A stretch of DNA of 64,000 nt from the NCBI GenBank assembly GCA_943787225.1, contig CALSLP010000002.1:1-64000 (forward strand). Direction: 5' to 3'. The position numbers and the translations under genes are program-made. Under the pieces are notes generated by a model. It saw nothing but the letters and a program-made list of their open reading frames with translations. It made no database searches and had not been told where the DNA came from. The DNA is from an uncultured Alphaproteobacteria bacterium (GTDB taxonomy: Bacteria; Pseudomonadota; Alphaproteobacteria; MPNO01; UBA2964). The first letter of the stretch is position 1; the number at the start of each line of letters is the position of its first letter. Positions 1 to 8,865 of this stretch are shown in pieces.

Positions 1-984
1 CCGCTCGCCGTCACGGTAAAGCCACCCACGACGCGGCGTTCCTTGCGAATTAGATTTTCCCGACGAACCTTGTCATATTTATGATCTAACATACTTGCCA
101 GTTCATAAGGTTTCTTTGCAAAAAATGGTTTTTCGCGCTTGCGACCGAGCAGTAAATCGACCGGATTGACACGGAAGGTAAAGAAATTATCGTTGTGAGA
201 TTTCTCGTAATGCTCTGCGGCCAATTTCAAGAAAAACGCCGTTAAAAATTCACCTTCAAAGGAATAGCTTAGCCCCTTTTCACTGAAGTCTCCCGTCTGA
301 CCAGTCCACTCCATAATTTTACCGTAGAGTTTCGTGCGAGGCATGTAAGGTAGGCTTAGGCCTAGTTCGACGTCATAGCCATCTAAAGCACGTTCTTCAA
401 AACCGTTGGAAACGAGCTTTCCAGCCGCTTATTCCCCAATAATGATTGAAATTGACTTCACCAACGGTTGTTCGAATTTCTCCGCCAACGCTCGCCCGGC
501 TATGGTTGTAAGGCCACTCATAATCGAAAAAACTATTCACCCCGAGCAGAAGCTTGTTATCCAATACCGGCCGACGATACCCTATGCCGATATTGGACGT
601 CGTGCGTCGATCAAATCGGGAAATACTGCCTTGAGTGAATAATAGATCACCGCTTTCAGCGCGCTCGAATAGGGGAACTAGAATCAGGGCGGTGCCAACA
701 GGTTTCAAATCGTCACTGAACTCAAGTTCTATTTCAGCGGTTGGAACAAAAGCGCGAAACCATTCTTCTGAAAGCCACGACCATTCTTCTGAAAAGGCAA
801 TCCTTTTTCGGCAAGGCTGTTTAACCCGCTAGCTAATGCTTGGGTTGCGTCTCCAGCTTGAACTGCCTGGAGAATCGCCTTCGGCTCCATAGAAATCTGC
901 AGCTTTTCCTGCTGGTGACCCACCAGTTAAAATCGTAATACAGATTCCGATTACCAAAAAGTTACGAAACTTGCAAAATCTCAT
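1..984 (-). pseudogene. Inverse autotransporter (intimin/invasin-type) beta-barrel, frameshifted and cut by window edge
   Basis: Read on the minus strand with three single-base corrections, this is one protein. It begins with a hydrophobic signal peptide (MRFCKFRNFLVIGICITIL, ending near GKAADF) and a short linker containing a duplicated SEEW motif. The inverse-autotransporter barrel domain follows, with hallmark segments such as LLGVNSFFDYEWPYNHSRAS, SGWK, NGFEERALDGYDVELG, SLPYMPRTKLYG and, near the window edge, KVRRENLIRKERR, which is typical of the end of the barrel. In this family the barrel anchors C-terminal adhesive domains on the cell surface; those would lie left of the window. The frame breaks near 893 (extra base), 795 (missing base) and 419 (extra base). 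With three lesions the gene is probably non-functional here, although sequencing error cannot be excluded. The start at 984 is chosen because the signal peptide follows at once; an ATG at 1020 is also in frame. Confidence 0.75.
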
Positions 985-1119
985 CACGCTTAAAGAATCC
1001 CCATAATTGTACAGCCTCATATCAGTGACTGAAGTAGTCCCGGTTATGCGAATAGTTACGCGTCTTTTCTATGGTTAGACGACTGTGCTAATGTCTATCA
1101 GGGTTAATTTTCATGCCGT

Positions 1120-1141
1120 TGTCAAGCCCCCATTCTATGCA
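1120..1141 (+). repeat. IS3-family left terminal inverted repeat
   Basis: This end starts TGTCAAGCCCCCATT. It matches the opposite end at TGTC and the following C-run but diverges between them, so the repeat is imperfect. It lies just outside the orfB stop codon, as expected for an IS3 end. Confidence 0.55.
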
Positions 1142-2103
1142 CCACTTTGATGTAAGGTTTCCGGTACCGGTGGTCGCATGCCTAGAGCCTGATGCGGACG
1201 GATATGATTGTATTGTCTAAGCCATCTGTTGATGACGATCTGAGCCTGTTTAACGTTTGAGAACCACTCGGCGTTCAATATCTCTCTGCGCAGCGTTCCG
1301 TTGAACCGTTCGTTGTATCCATTCTCCCATGGGCTGCCGGGATAGATTTGGATCGGCTTGATGCCGACCTTCTTGAGCCACGCCTGCAGATCGCGGGCGA
1401 TGAACTCAGAACCGTTGTCAGAACGCAGATACTTAGGCTTTCCGTGTTTTAGGAATAGTGGATAAAGCGCTTCCAGAACCTCGGCATGTCCCATTCTCGA
1501 TTTTGCTGCCACACATAGAGCCTCACGGGTGTATTCATCGAGAACCGTCAGCATCTTATAACTGCGGCCGTTGCTCAGCTTGTCGTGAACAAAGTCGATG
1601 CTCCAGACGTGCCCGGGATACTGCGGTCGAAGCCGGATGACGGAGCTGTCCTTATGATACAGCCGTTTCTGCTTCTTATGGCGATGGGGCAGTTGCAGCC
1701 CTTCTTCTCGCCACATTCGCTCTATCTTCTTGTGATTAGCTACCCAGCCTTCAATACGAAGGAGCTCGGCAATCTTACGATAACCATACCGGCCATACTG
1801 TTTGGCCAGTCGGATCATCGCCAGACGTAGTTCTTCGTCGCCATCGTGTTCTTTGATTTTGGTATAGCGCTGCGTACTGCGTGCTAGGCCGATCGTTTTA
1901 CAGGTTCGCCGCTCAGACGTATTCAGCTTCTGACGGACATAAATAACGGCCTGACGCAGATCGGCGATCGTCAGGCCTTGGGCTTTAAATAATCGAGGCT
2001 TTCCTTGAGGATCAGCTTGTCCAGTTCGAGTTCCGCGACGATCTTCTTCAAGCGCGCATTCTCTTTCTCCAGCTGCGCACTCCGATAGCTGAGACCGACC
2101 CAT
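1135..2103 (-). CDS. IS3 transposase OrfB (DDE integrase catalytic domain)
   Basis: This frame encodes the catalytic part of the IS3 transposase. It has an N-terminal HTH_21-like region (GRYGYRKIAELLR) and an rve integrase core with the three acidic residues in WSIDFV, LRSDNGSEF and the E of PWENGYNERFN, the last two 35 residues apart as expected for DDE enzymes of this family. The first residues of the frame overlap orfA and are probably never translated alone; the real product is the -1 frameshift fusion with OrfA. The C-terminus ends with the usual YNHIRPHQALG motif. No lesion is visible, in contrast to the broken gene next to it. Confidence 0.9.
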   Translation of the reverse strand: MGRSQLSECAAGERECALEEDRRGTRTGQADPQGKPRLFKAQGLTIADLRQAVIYVRQKLNTSERRTCKTIGLARSTQRYTKIKEHDGDEELRLAMIRLAKQYGRYGYRKIAELLRIEGWVANHKKIERMWREEGLQLPHRHKKQKRLYHKDSSVIRLRPQYPGHVWSIDFVHDKLSNGRSYKMLTVLDEYTREALCVAAKSRMGHAEVLEALYPLFLKHGKPKYLRSDNGSEFIARDLQAWLKKVGIKPIQIYPGSPWENGYNERFNGTLRREILNAEWFSNVKQAQIVINRWLRQYNHIRPHQALGMRPPVPETLHQSGA

Positions 2104-2255
2104 CCCGCCAACCGCTTGCGCCAGTTGTAATACGTTGCATCGCTGATACCCACGCCACGACAGGCCGACTGCACGTCGCTGCCGTTCGACAGCTTCACCT
2201 CAATCTCACGCAGCAGCTTCAATATGTCTTCGTCTGAATGACGTTTCCGAGCCAT
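1971..2255 (-). CDS. IS3 transposase OrfA (helix-turn-helix subunit)
   Basis: This 94-residue protein is the DNA-binding first frame of the insertion element. Residues about 8-50 resemble the HTH_8/transposase_8 fold (GISDATYYNWRKR is the recognition-helix region). Residues about 58-85 form a leucine-zipper-like coiled coil (QLEKENARLKKIVAELELDK), used for multimerisation. It ends inside orfB and carries a slippery heptamer near its 3' end, so a fraction of ribosomes should make the OrfAB fusion transposase. Made alone, OrfA usually limits transposition in this family. Confidence 0.9.
   Translation of the reverse strand: MARKRHSDEDILKLLREIEVKLSNGSDVQSACRGVGISDATYYNWRKRLAGWVGLSYRSAQLEKENARLKKIVAELELDKLILKESLDYLKPKA
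1983..1989 (-). promoter_or_regulatory. Programmed -1 frameshift slippery heptamer
   Basis: On the minus strand the orfA codons TAT TTA AAG contain the heptamer T TTA AAG, which fits the X XXY YYZ rule. Slipping back one base gives the orfB reading FKAQGLT and so makes the OrfAB transposase. The position, just before the orfA stop codon, is where IS3 elements carry this signal. Confidence 0.75.
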
Positions 2256-2287
2256 CGTATCCCCCCTCAGCCTCTAAAAATAATGGC

Positions 2288-2309
2288 CCAGTTTTAGGGG
2301 GGAAGGACA
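2288..2309 (-). repeat. IS3-family right terminal inverted repeat
   Basis: Reverse complemented, this end begins TGTCCTTCCCCCC. It lies about 30 bp upstream of the orfA start and is the partner of the repeat at the other end of the element. Confidence 0.6.
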
Positions 2310-2458
2310 CCTGAGCTCTCCTGCGGCTAAAGCCTTTTAGTCATCAAACCCCGGCGCTTGGTCACATCACCTAGCGTTCTGCGAAGTGATCTAATCGGGC
2401 TCCTGTCGGTCACTTGGGCAGCTTCTTCTTTGAGGGAATAAACCCACCCCGCCGCAGC

Positions 2459-2813
2459 TCATCGGTTATCCGCCGTAAGCTCGGCGTTGATGAACTTGAC
2501 CCGTGAAACGTGAGCCGCGGACCGTCGCCCGTGCTTCGTGTGCGCCGCTGCGGCCCCGCGCTTTACCCTCCGCGGTCCTCGGGCCTGTGCTCTTGCCCCC
2601 GTGCATGCGGCAGCGGTTACGTGCCGGTAACAACGCAGGGTTCTGGCACGGCGCGCCTTTGCGCGTTTTCGCGTGGCACCTTTGGCCCGCCCAGTGGGTG
2701 CCGAGCCTTGTGGCGTAGCCATTCGGGAAAGCATCTTTCTGTTCAATTAGCTTCGAAATTTTCAGCCTCCCCTCACGGCAACGACTCGATCTGGCTCTAA
2801 ATTGTGAGACCAA
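2459..2813 (-). CDS. HGG-motif (HGGxSTGPRT) phage-type small protein, frameshifted
   Basis: The protein has a cysteine-bearing stretch (GQRCHAKTRKGAPCQNPAL, then RCRMHGGKSTGPRTAEGKAR) that matches the small HGGxSTGPRT family. That family is often found in alphaproteobacterial prophages and near terminase genes; its biochemical role is not established. The N-terminal frame ends with an atypical tail. Removing one G from the GGGG run (plus-strand C-run 2554-2557) restores a family-like end, AAAAHTKHGRRSAAHVSR. The frameshift is therefore probably an error or recent. No other phage gene is next to it, so it looks like a remnant of an integrated element. Confidence 0.6.
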
Positions 2814-2823
2814 CCGTTAGACG

Positions 2824-4191
2824 TCACTTCCGATCCTTTTTCATCTTCCGATATAACGCGTTAGAGACCCAGCAGCGAACTAGATGAGTTGCCTTAACAA
2901 TGTTACCGGCCATGACGCTTCGGGCAATAGTCATAGAGTGGGGCTGGGGAAGCGAAACCCCGTTAGCTTCTACAAAGGCTCGGACAGTCGATGACTTGAT
3001 ACCGAAATTGATGTTTTCCGGGATAAACCCGTTTTGACCCAATACCTGTAATTTATCTAATCCCGAGACAGTTACGGCAATTACGTTTCCTTGATCATTT
3101 AGAATCGGGCCACCCGAACTTCCCTTCTGCACGGCCGCGTCGATCTGAAGCAAAGAATAGTTATCCCCTAATCCGGTTAAAGAACTTACCACTCCGGTGG
3201 TAACTTTAACCGACGAGCTGAGCTTAGGGCCCAGCGGATAACCTGCAACGATCACGTTATCGAGCAACGACGCATTATTGGCGCTAATTGGGAGATAGTC
3301 ATCTTCCGGCATGTCAGTCTTCAGAAGCGCGAGGTCATTGACAGGGTCGCTAGCCACAACACGGGCCACCGTAGGACCTGAAGGTGGATGGATGGTTACA
3401 AACTCACAGCGCTCGACCACGTGCCGGTTTGTAAGTAGGTGCCCGCTCTTGTTGATCACAAAGCCAGATCCGGAGCGGAGTTCCCTCGGCTTACTAAGTT
3501 CTTCCCGCCTCCGTTCTTCTGCCTCAAGTCTGGCAGCTTCGAGGCGTTTCTGTTTCTCCTCAGCCTCCCGACGCGCAGCTTCCGCTTGTCGCTTCTGCTC
3601 TTCCTCTGCTGCGAGCCTCGCCGATGCCCGTCCCGAAATTGTATCGCACCAGCGGAACGTGAGACCGCGTCGCTTCGCCTCCAACACTTCTGATTGGTAT
3701 GCGGACGATGTTTTCCACCCCGAACCGTCCGTCAAAGCGGCGGCGCGGCAAAGGTCGGCATCAGGGATCGCGCTCAGCCGTTCCCGCTCGGCTTCAGCCG
3801 CGGCCTCTTTCCTGCGCTCTATCTTCGTCAAAACAGACTGCCGACCTTGGCGAATCTGTTCCGTATCATCCTTTGTTGGCGGGCAAACGATCTCACGTTC
3901 ATAAATAACCGCAAGCATCAAATTTACACGGGAGTCTCTACCACTAGGGGAAAAATTTTTAAAAATAAAATCTGTATTTACACCTGATAGGGTTTTACAG
4001 AGCCGTTCCGGCGACCATGACATATAAGCTCGTCTCCAATTCGCTTCACGGCGTTCTTCGCCTTCGATAGTTTCTTTCAATAGCGGCCCCATACCCCCAA
4101 CAACTGCCGCCAGGCAACCGGTTAAGCTGCTCAACAGCACGGTCGCCATAATTAGCTGTCCAAAGAGCTTAGGCTTCATATCGATCGCCAC
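2824..4191 (-). CDS. Lipoprotein trypsin-like serine protease (S1C type) with coiled-coil linker
   Basis: This is a 455-residue predicted lipoprotein. A signal peptide ends in the lipobox LTGC (Cys about residue 26), giving an envelope-anchored protein. Residues about 30-185 are a cysteine-containing region I do not recognise. Residues about 190-235 are a charged, Glu/Arg/Ala-rich helix, probably a coiled coil. Residues about 240-410 are a trypsin-like protease domain with a complete triad: His257 in TNRHVV, Asp286 in NDLALLK and Ser359 in GSSGGP. No PDZ domain follows, unlike DegP. The start is a GTG with AGGA eight bases upstream; an in-frame ATG four codons later would also serve. It overlaps the small membrane protein upstream by about 23 bp, so the two are probably co-transcribed. 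The substrate is unknown. Confidence 0.7.
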   Translation of the reverse strand: MAIDMKPKLFGQLIMATVLLSSLTGCLAAVVGGMGPLLKETIEGEERREANWRRAYMSWSPERLCKTLSGVNTDFIFKNFSPSGRDSRVNLMLAVIYEREIVCPPTKDDTEQIRQGRQSVLTKIERRKEAAAEAERERLSAIPDADLCRAAALTDGSGWKTSSAYQSEVLEAKRRGLTFRWCDTISGRASARLAAEEEQKRQAEAARREAEEKQKRLEAARLEAEERRREELSKPRELRSGSGFVINKSGHLLTNRHVVERCEFVTIHPPSGPTVARVVASDPVNDLALLKTDMPEDDYLPISANNASLLDNVIVAGYPLGPKLSSSVKVTTGVVSSLTGLGDNYSLLQIDAAVQKGSSGGPILNDQGNVIAVTVSGLDKLQVLGQNGFIPENINFGIKSSTVRAFVEANGVSLPQPHSMTIARSVMAGNIVKATHLVRCWVSNALYRKMKKDRK

Positions 4192-4405
4192 GATTTGGTG
4201 TCCTGATAGCGCTGCTTAAAAGCGCATATATTTTTCCGAGCAAAGCAAATCCGGCAACGAGCCAGCTCATTGGCAGAAGCAATGCTAGCCAGAGCGGGAA
4301 ACAGATCAAACCGCAATGGGGATGCTCCACCCTTTCCCAAACACCCAGGGCCGTCAGTACGCTTGCCGCAAGAAGCGCCAAGGACACGAAGAGGTATTTA
4401 CGCAT
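4169..4405 (-). CDS. Small two-helix membrane protein, unknown function
   Basis: This 78-residue protein has two hydrophobic segments (about residues 4-22 and 35-68), separated by a loop with His and Cys residues (RVEHPHCGLICFP). I do not recognise the family. Its 3' end overlaps the start of the lipoprotein protease gene by about 23 bp on the same strand, which suggests co-expression and perhaps a shared envelope role. The assignment as a real gene rests on the hydrophobic profile and the coupling only. Confidence 0.45.
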   Translation of the reverse strand: MRKYLFVSLALLAASVLTALGVWERVEHPHCGLICFPLWLALLLPMSWLVAGFALLGKIYALLSSAIRTPNRGDRYEA

Positions 4406-5158
4406 TGGTGGGCTCCAGGGTGGCTTGACGTTTAAAATAGCGTAACTGATAATAACACTTTCCAGGCTCCTTGCACGGGGTTGAATGCGCGATCCGACGG
4501 AATGCCCTCAAAGGTTTGGGCAACAAGGTTTGCGACGCGGCCACCCTCCATCCTGCAGGTCGCTCGGCCTCACTCCATCCAAAATCCAGGCTGGCCGCTA
4601 GCCTCAAGGCACCCCTAGGGCTCCGCCCCCCCCCCGGGGGGTACTAAGCGCCAAAGTGGTTGGTACGGTAGAAACACCATGTGCCCGACTCGACCCCGGC
4701 CTAAAGCCCTACGTAGGTATGCCGAGGTCCGTAATCAGGGGCTGATCGCCCTACTTACGGTGTAATCAATTACCTAGAGGCCGGACGGGCCCCTGGCGGT
4801 TTTTCGCGTTCCACGTTCCGCGTTCCAAGGCCGCACTGTCGTGCCGTCTGCGCGGAACTCTGACCTAGACCGGTCTCTGGCTGACCACCGGCACTTCGAG
4901 CGAAAATCGATGTTTCCGGCATTATCGACTTACCAAAGTTTGGGAAGAGGCCCCCGCCCGAGCCCCATGCCTTGCAAAAGTGTATACGAACTGCTGTCAG
5001 GATTAGGGGGTGTTAGATATCGTACCGCGCGCGAGCCCCCGTGATGAGCAAGAAAATCCGACGCCAAATTAGCCAGGTTTTGCTCAAATAACCTTATTAT
5101 AGCCTTATTAGGAATAAAAAGGGCCTAGCCGATTTCCAGCTAACCCCTTGGAATTCTA
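4406..5158. other. About 750 bp without a recognisable gene, next to tRNA-Lys
   Basis: No supportable coding region is seen on either strand; the two short open frames here have no recognisable motif or ribosome binding site. Base composition is uneven, with a C10 run followed directly by G6 at 4626-4641 and repeated CGTTCC units near 4806-4827. As it lies on the 3' side of tRNA-Lys, it may be the edge of an integrated island. No copy of the tRNA 3' end was spotted as an attachment repeat. Confidence 0.5.
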
Positions 5159-5234
<76 letters not shown>

Positions 5235-5299
5235 ACAGCCCGCTAGATAGCAAAGGGCGAAGCCTTTGTCACTCTTCAATAATACGCCAATGACGGCCT

Positions 5300-6451
5300 C
5301 TAATCTTCGCCGCCGCTGCCATGTCGTCCGACCCTGACGTCACGGTGCACATAAGCACAGAGAATGAACCCAAACCCTATCATCAGCGACAACATCGCCG
5401 TCCCACCATAGGAGACTAACGGCAAGGGCACACCAACCACAGGGACCAGCCCCATGACCATCGCTATATTAATAAAAACATAGAAAAAGAAGGTGCCGGT
5501 GATCCCTAAAGTGATCAACCGGCCGAACTGGTTGTGCACGCGTAACGCAATCGCAAAGCCGTAAATCAGCACAATGGCGTAAATACCAAGCAGGAGCAGC
5601 CCGCCGACCATCCCGAATTCTTCGGCCAGCATCGTAAAAATAAAATCAGTCTGCTTTTCAGGCAAGAAAGTTGAGGTGGCTTTGCGTGCCGCTGAGATAC
5701 CCTTTGCCAAAGACGCCCCCCGACCCGAGCGCTATTTTGGACTGCATTATGTGGTACCCCGCACCGAGGGGGTCACTCTCAGGATTCAGGAACGTCAGAA
5801 TTCGCTTTTTCTGATACCCGTGAAGCAGGGTCCAGGCGAGCGGCATCGCCGCCAGAATTGCTCCAATTACCAGTCCAAATTTCCAGGTCCTGACACCCGC
5901 CAGAAAGAAGATCACACCGGCCGTCATCGTGAGCATGATGGCTGTACCAAGATCGGGTTGGCGGAGCACCAGCACAACAGGCGCCGCAACGAGGAGCAAT
6001 GGTACAATCAGAAAGGTCGGACGCCCGATTTCCTCAAGCGAGGCGCCGTGGAAAGAAACGAGCCAAGGCGAGGACGAGGGTGATTTTCATAATCTCGGAT
6101 GGTTGAAGCTGAATAACACCAAGATCAATCCAGCGCTGCGCCCCCATGCCAATAACGCCCATGACCTCGACAGCGATCAGTAAGCCCGAGAACAAGAAAA
6201 TACAGGGTGTAGGCGTGACGCATCCAGCTTCTGATGTCGGTCACGGCAACCATAATCATAAGAAACAGACCAATACCAAATCGAATAATTTGCCGTTTGG
6301 CCCACGGGTTCCAGCTGCCCTCCCCGGCGGAGTACAGCATCGCGCAGCCGATCCCCGTCAGGATGATGATAAAGAGAACCAGGAACCAATTTACCTGCCA
6401 TAACTTCTGGCCGATGGTCATCGGACCGCGATCTGCTGAGCCGATCCTCAT
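5300..6451 (-). CDS. rodA: RodA, SEDS-family peptidoglycan glycosyltransferase (three frameshifts)
   Basis: RodA polymerises lipid II into glycan strands for side-wall growth, working with PBP2 and the MreBCD complex in the inner membrane. The repaired protein has the expected multi-spanning hydrophobic profile and SEDS landmarks: [46 protein letters not shown] and [15 protein letters not shown]. The frame is broken three times, near 6180, 6052 and 5665, and each break is repaired by removing one base. The start ATG overlaps the mrdA stop as ATGA, showing translational coupling at the end of the mre operon. Loss of RodA is usually severe in rod-shaped bacteria, so three lesions in one gene point to sequence error or to real loss of the rod pathway; the sequence alone cannot decide. 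Confidence 0.85.
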
Positions 6452-8348
6452 GCTTTACGGCCTTTTCCTTTTTCACCGGCAACGCCATCGCGCTCGCGAT
6501 AGCCCGAAGGGTCACGCTTCAAAGTCTCATGCATTATGTCCCGGGCTATTGGCGCAGCGACGGTAGATCCGCCGCCGCCATGCTCGACCACAACGGCAAT
6601 CGCGTATCTCGGCTTTTCGACTGGCGCGAACGCCACAAACAATGCGTGATCGCGGTCCTTCCACGGCCGTTCCTTATTTTTGAGAACCCGGGTGTCACGT
6701 TCATGTTTGGAAATTCGTTTAACCTGAGCGGTCCCCGTTTTGCCCGCGAGCTCAAATCCGGGCTCCTTAATACGGGCACGATACGCCGTTCCCCGCTCCG
6801 TATTACTGACGGCATTCATGCCCCCCATAACCAGTTGGCGCACTTCCGACGAAATTTTAATGTCGGCCACGGAAGGGTACTTCCAAAGGCCGCACCACCC
6901 CCCCGGAAACTACCCCGTGGACCAGATGTGGTTCTACTGCCTTTCCGCTGGCAAGGCGGGACGTCATCACGGCCAATTGCAGCGGCGTCGTTAGAACAAA
7001 CCCCTGGCCGATACCCGCGACAAGCGTTTCGCCTTTCTGCCATGCGACGCCAAGACGTTTCTTTTTCCAGGCCGAGGTCGGCATGAGTCCACCGCGCTCA
7101 TTGGGCAGGTCAATTCCCGTCACTCGGCCCAGCCCAAAACGCCGGCCCATTTCCGCAATCTTATCGATGCCAACGCGCTTTGAAATCTCATAGAAATAGG
7201 TATCACAGGATTGCTGCAACGCTCCGTTGAGGTCGAGCCAGCCATGACCGTGTCTCTTCCAGCAATGGAAACGTGCATTTCCTAATTCAACATGCCCTCT
7301 GCAAAACACTTTTTGCTCGGGCTTGATGACACCGTGCTCAAGGGCAGCCATCGCAACCACCATTTTGAAGGTCGACCCAGGCGCATATAGGCCTGAAACC
7401 GCTTTATTGGTGAGCGGTGCCAGCGGGTCGCGCGTAATATTACGCCACTGCTTGCGAGTAAGACCTGTGTTAAAGGCGTTGGGATCATAGCCTGGCACCG
7501 ACGCCAAGGCGATGATGCCCCCGGTATTTACGTCCATAACGACGGCAGCGGCAGATTTCTTGTCGCGCAACTTCTCGATCGCCAGATTTTGAATACCCAA
7601 ATCAACGGTCAGCATGACGTCTTCGCCCGGCTGACCTTCCTGGCGCGACAGCTCTCTAATCACACGGCCGAGGGCATTTACCTCGAGCTGGCTATTCCCG
7701 GCCTTGCCACGCAACCGCAGGTCCTGTTGCTTTTCAATACCGGATTTACCAATTCGAAATCCCGGCAGTTCAAGAAGGGGATCACGACTAAGGTCTCGCT
7801 TCTTGTCCTTTTCAGAAACGCCCGCAACATATCCCAGCAGATGTGCCGATTCCGACCCTAGCGGGTATTCCCGGCTCTGACCGACATCGAATTACGACAC
7901 CGGGAAGATCAGGTGCATTGACCTCGATACGGGATACTTTTTTCCAGTCGAGGTTTTCCTGAACAGTAACTGGAACAAAATCTCGCCGCTTCCTGATGTC
8001 ACGCAAAATTCGGCGGCGTTCATGGTCCGATATCGATATAAGTCGACCCAATGCTTCCAATGTTTGTTTCACATCACGGGTTCGTTCAGCGATTAAGAGG
8101 ACTCGATAGTTTTCTTTGTTGGTAGCGAGAGGAACCCCAAATCGATCAAGAATACGACCACGAGGCGGCGGTAACAGACGCATACTGATGCGATTTTCGT
8201 CTGCCAGCATTTTATAGCGGCTGGATTCAAGTACCTGCAATTGGTACATGCGGCCCGCAAGCAGGCCGAACAGTGCTAATTGCCCACCGCCCAGAATCAT
8301 GGCGCGTCTGGAGAATTTTTTGTACCGTGAAGAATCCTCGCGATACAT
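6448..8348 (-). CDS. mrdA: PBP2 (MrdA), peptidoglycan transpeptidase (two frameshifts)
   Basis: Penicillin-binding protein 2 cross-links the glycan strands made by RodA during cell elongation. The protein has a short cytoplasmic start, one membrane helix (AMILGGGQLALFGLLAGRMY), a dimerisation region with RGRILDRFGVPLA, and a transpeptidase domain with the three active-site motifs: SxxK in PGSTFKM, SCD, and GKTGTAQ. The frame breaks near 7888 (one extra base after ATT) and in the seven-base C-run at 6898-6904 (one extra base); correcting both gives an uninterrupted family-length protein. I chose the ATG at 8348 because it follows the mreD stop by one base and gives MYREDSSRYKKF, the usual alphaproteobacterial start. 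A TTG at 8387 is in frame but overlaps mreD. Confidence 0.88.
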
Positions 8349-8349
8349 C

Positions 8350-8865
8350 TTAGATATTCTGGAATAATTTTTGATGGGTTCGTGCAAATATCCAGGCGAG
8401 GAAAGGAAAGGCTGCGACCGTCATCGTCATCTGGAAAATAATCGGCAGCGGATCAATTAAGGTTAGATGATAAATCGCGGTCAGCGTCCAGATGACCAGC
8501 CCACTTGCCAAAGCGACGAGTCCAAAGCCCCACCACAAAACCAAAAACGATTTCCCCCGGAACACTTTACCCTGAGAGGCCGCAACGGTCCTAACCAACA
8601 CCAACACCGCCGCATTTATGCCGGGGGGCGCACCAACCAGGATGTCCAGTAACAAGCCAATAAAGAATACCGTGACCGACGTAAAAAGATCGATCCGATG
8701 CACCGCCCAAAAGAAAACCGCCATTAAAACAAAATTCGGCGCTACGGGACCATAGCCGGGTATGTAAAATGGTATTGTCGAGATCAGAACGAAAAAAACA
8801 CCCAGCGCAGCTGGAACGACGTTGCGCGCAACAGCATCAAGCCGATGCGACAGCGTCGGGGTCAC
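8350..8865 (-). CDS. mreD: MreD, rod-shape determining membrane protein
   Basis: This 171-residue integral membrane protein has five or six hydrophobic helices and the family-like segments GLLLDILVGAPPGINA and FLAWIFARTHQ. MreD is part of the MreBCD-RodA-PBP2 elongation complex. The frame is intact, unlike its neighbours on both sides. Its start overlaps the mreC stop as ATGA, and its stop lies one base before the mrdA start, so the genes are tightly coupled in one operon. Confidence 0.88.
   Translation of the reverse strand: MTPTLSHRLDAVARNVVPAALGVFFVLISTIPFYIPGYGPVAPNFVLMAVFFWAVHRIDLFTSVTVFFIGLLLDILVGAPPGINAAVLVLVRTVAASQGKVFRGKSFLVLWWGFGLVALASGLVIWTLTAIYHLTLIDPLPIIFQMTMTVAAFPFLAWIFARTHQKLFQNI

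Larger units (their letters stand above)
1120..2309 (-). mobile_element. IS3-family insertion sequence, complete
   Basis: The element is about 1.19 kb and carries the two overlapping frames typical of the IS3 family, orfA and orfB, the second making a DDE transposase by -1 frameshifting. Imperfect terminal inverted repeats are visible: the left end reads TGTCAAGCCCCCATTC and the right end, reverse complemented, reads TGTCCTTCCCCCCTAAAA. OrfA looks closest to the IS407-type subgroup, which is a judgement from sequence appearance only. I could not find a convincing target-site duplication: the flanks are ccgt on the left and cctg on the right. The element sits between the broken autotransporter and the HGG-motif gene, in a region next to a tRNA gene. 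Both reading frames and the slippery site look intact, so it may still be active. Confidence 0.9.

Noticed and set aside
3311..3904. 197-codon open frame opposite the lipoprotein protease
   Set aside because: It is the antisense of a protein with a complete catalytic triad; Ser/Arg-rich shadow text.
4398..4607. 69-codon open frame on the minus strand upstream of the small membrane protein
   Set aside because: No motif, no ribosome site and arginine-rich text typical of chance frames; it overlaps the next start.
4841..5044. 67-codon open frame near tRNA-Lys
   Set aside because: No recognisable family or ribosome site, and composition suggests non-coding DNA.
1..5158. Direct repeat of the tRNA-Lys 3' end as an attachment site
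   Set aside because: No copy of the T-arm/acceptor sequence was found by eye in the region.
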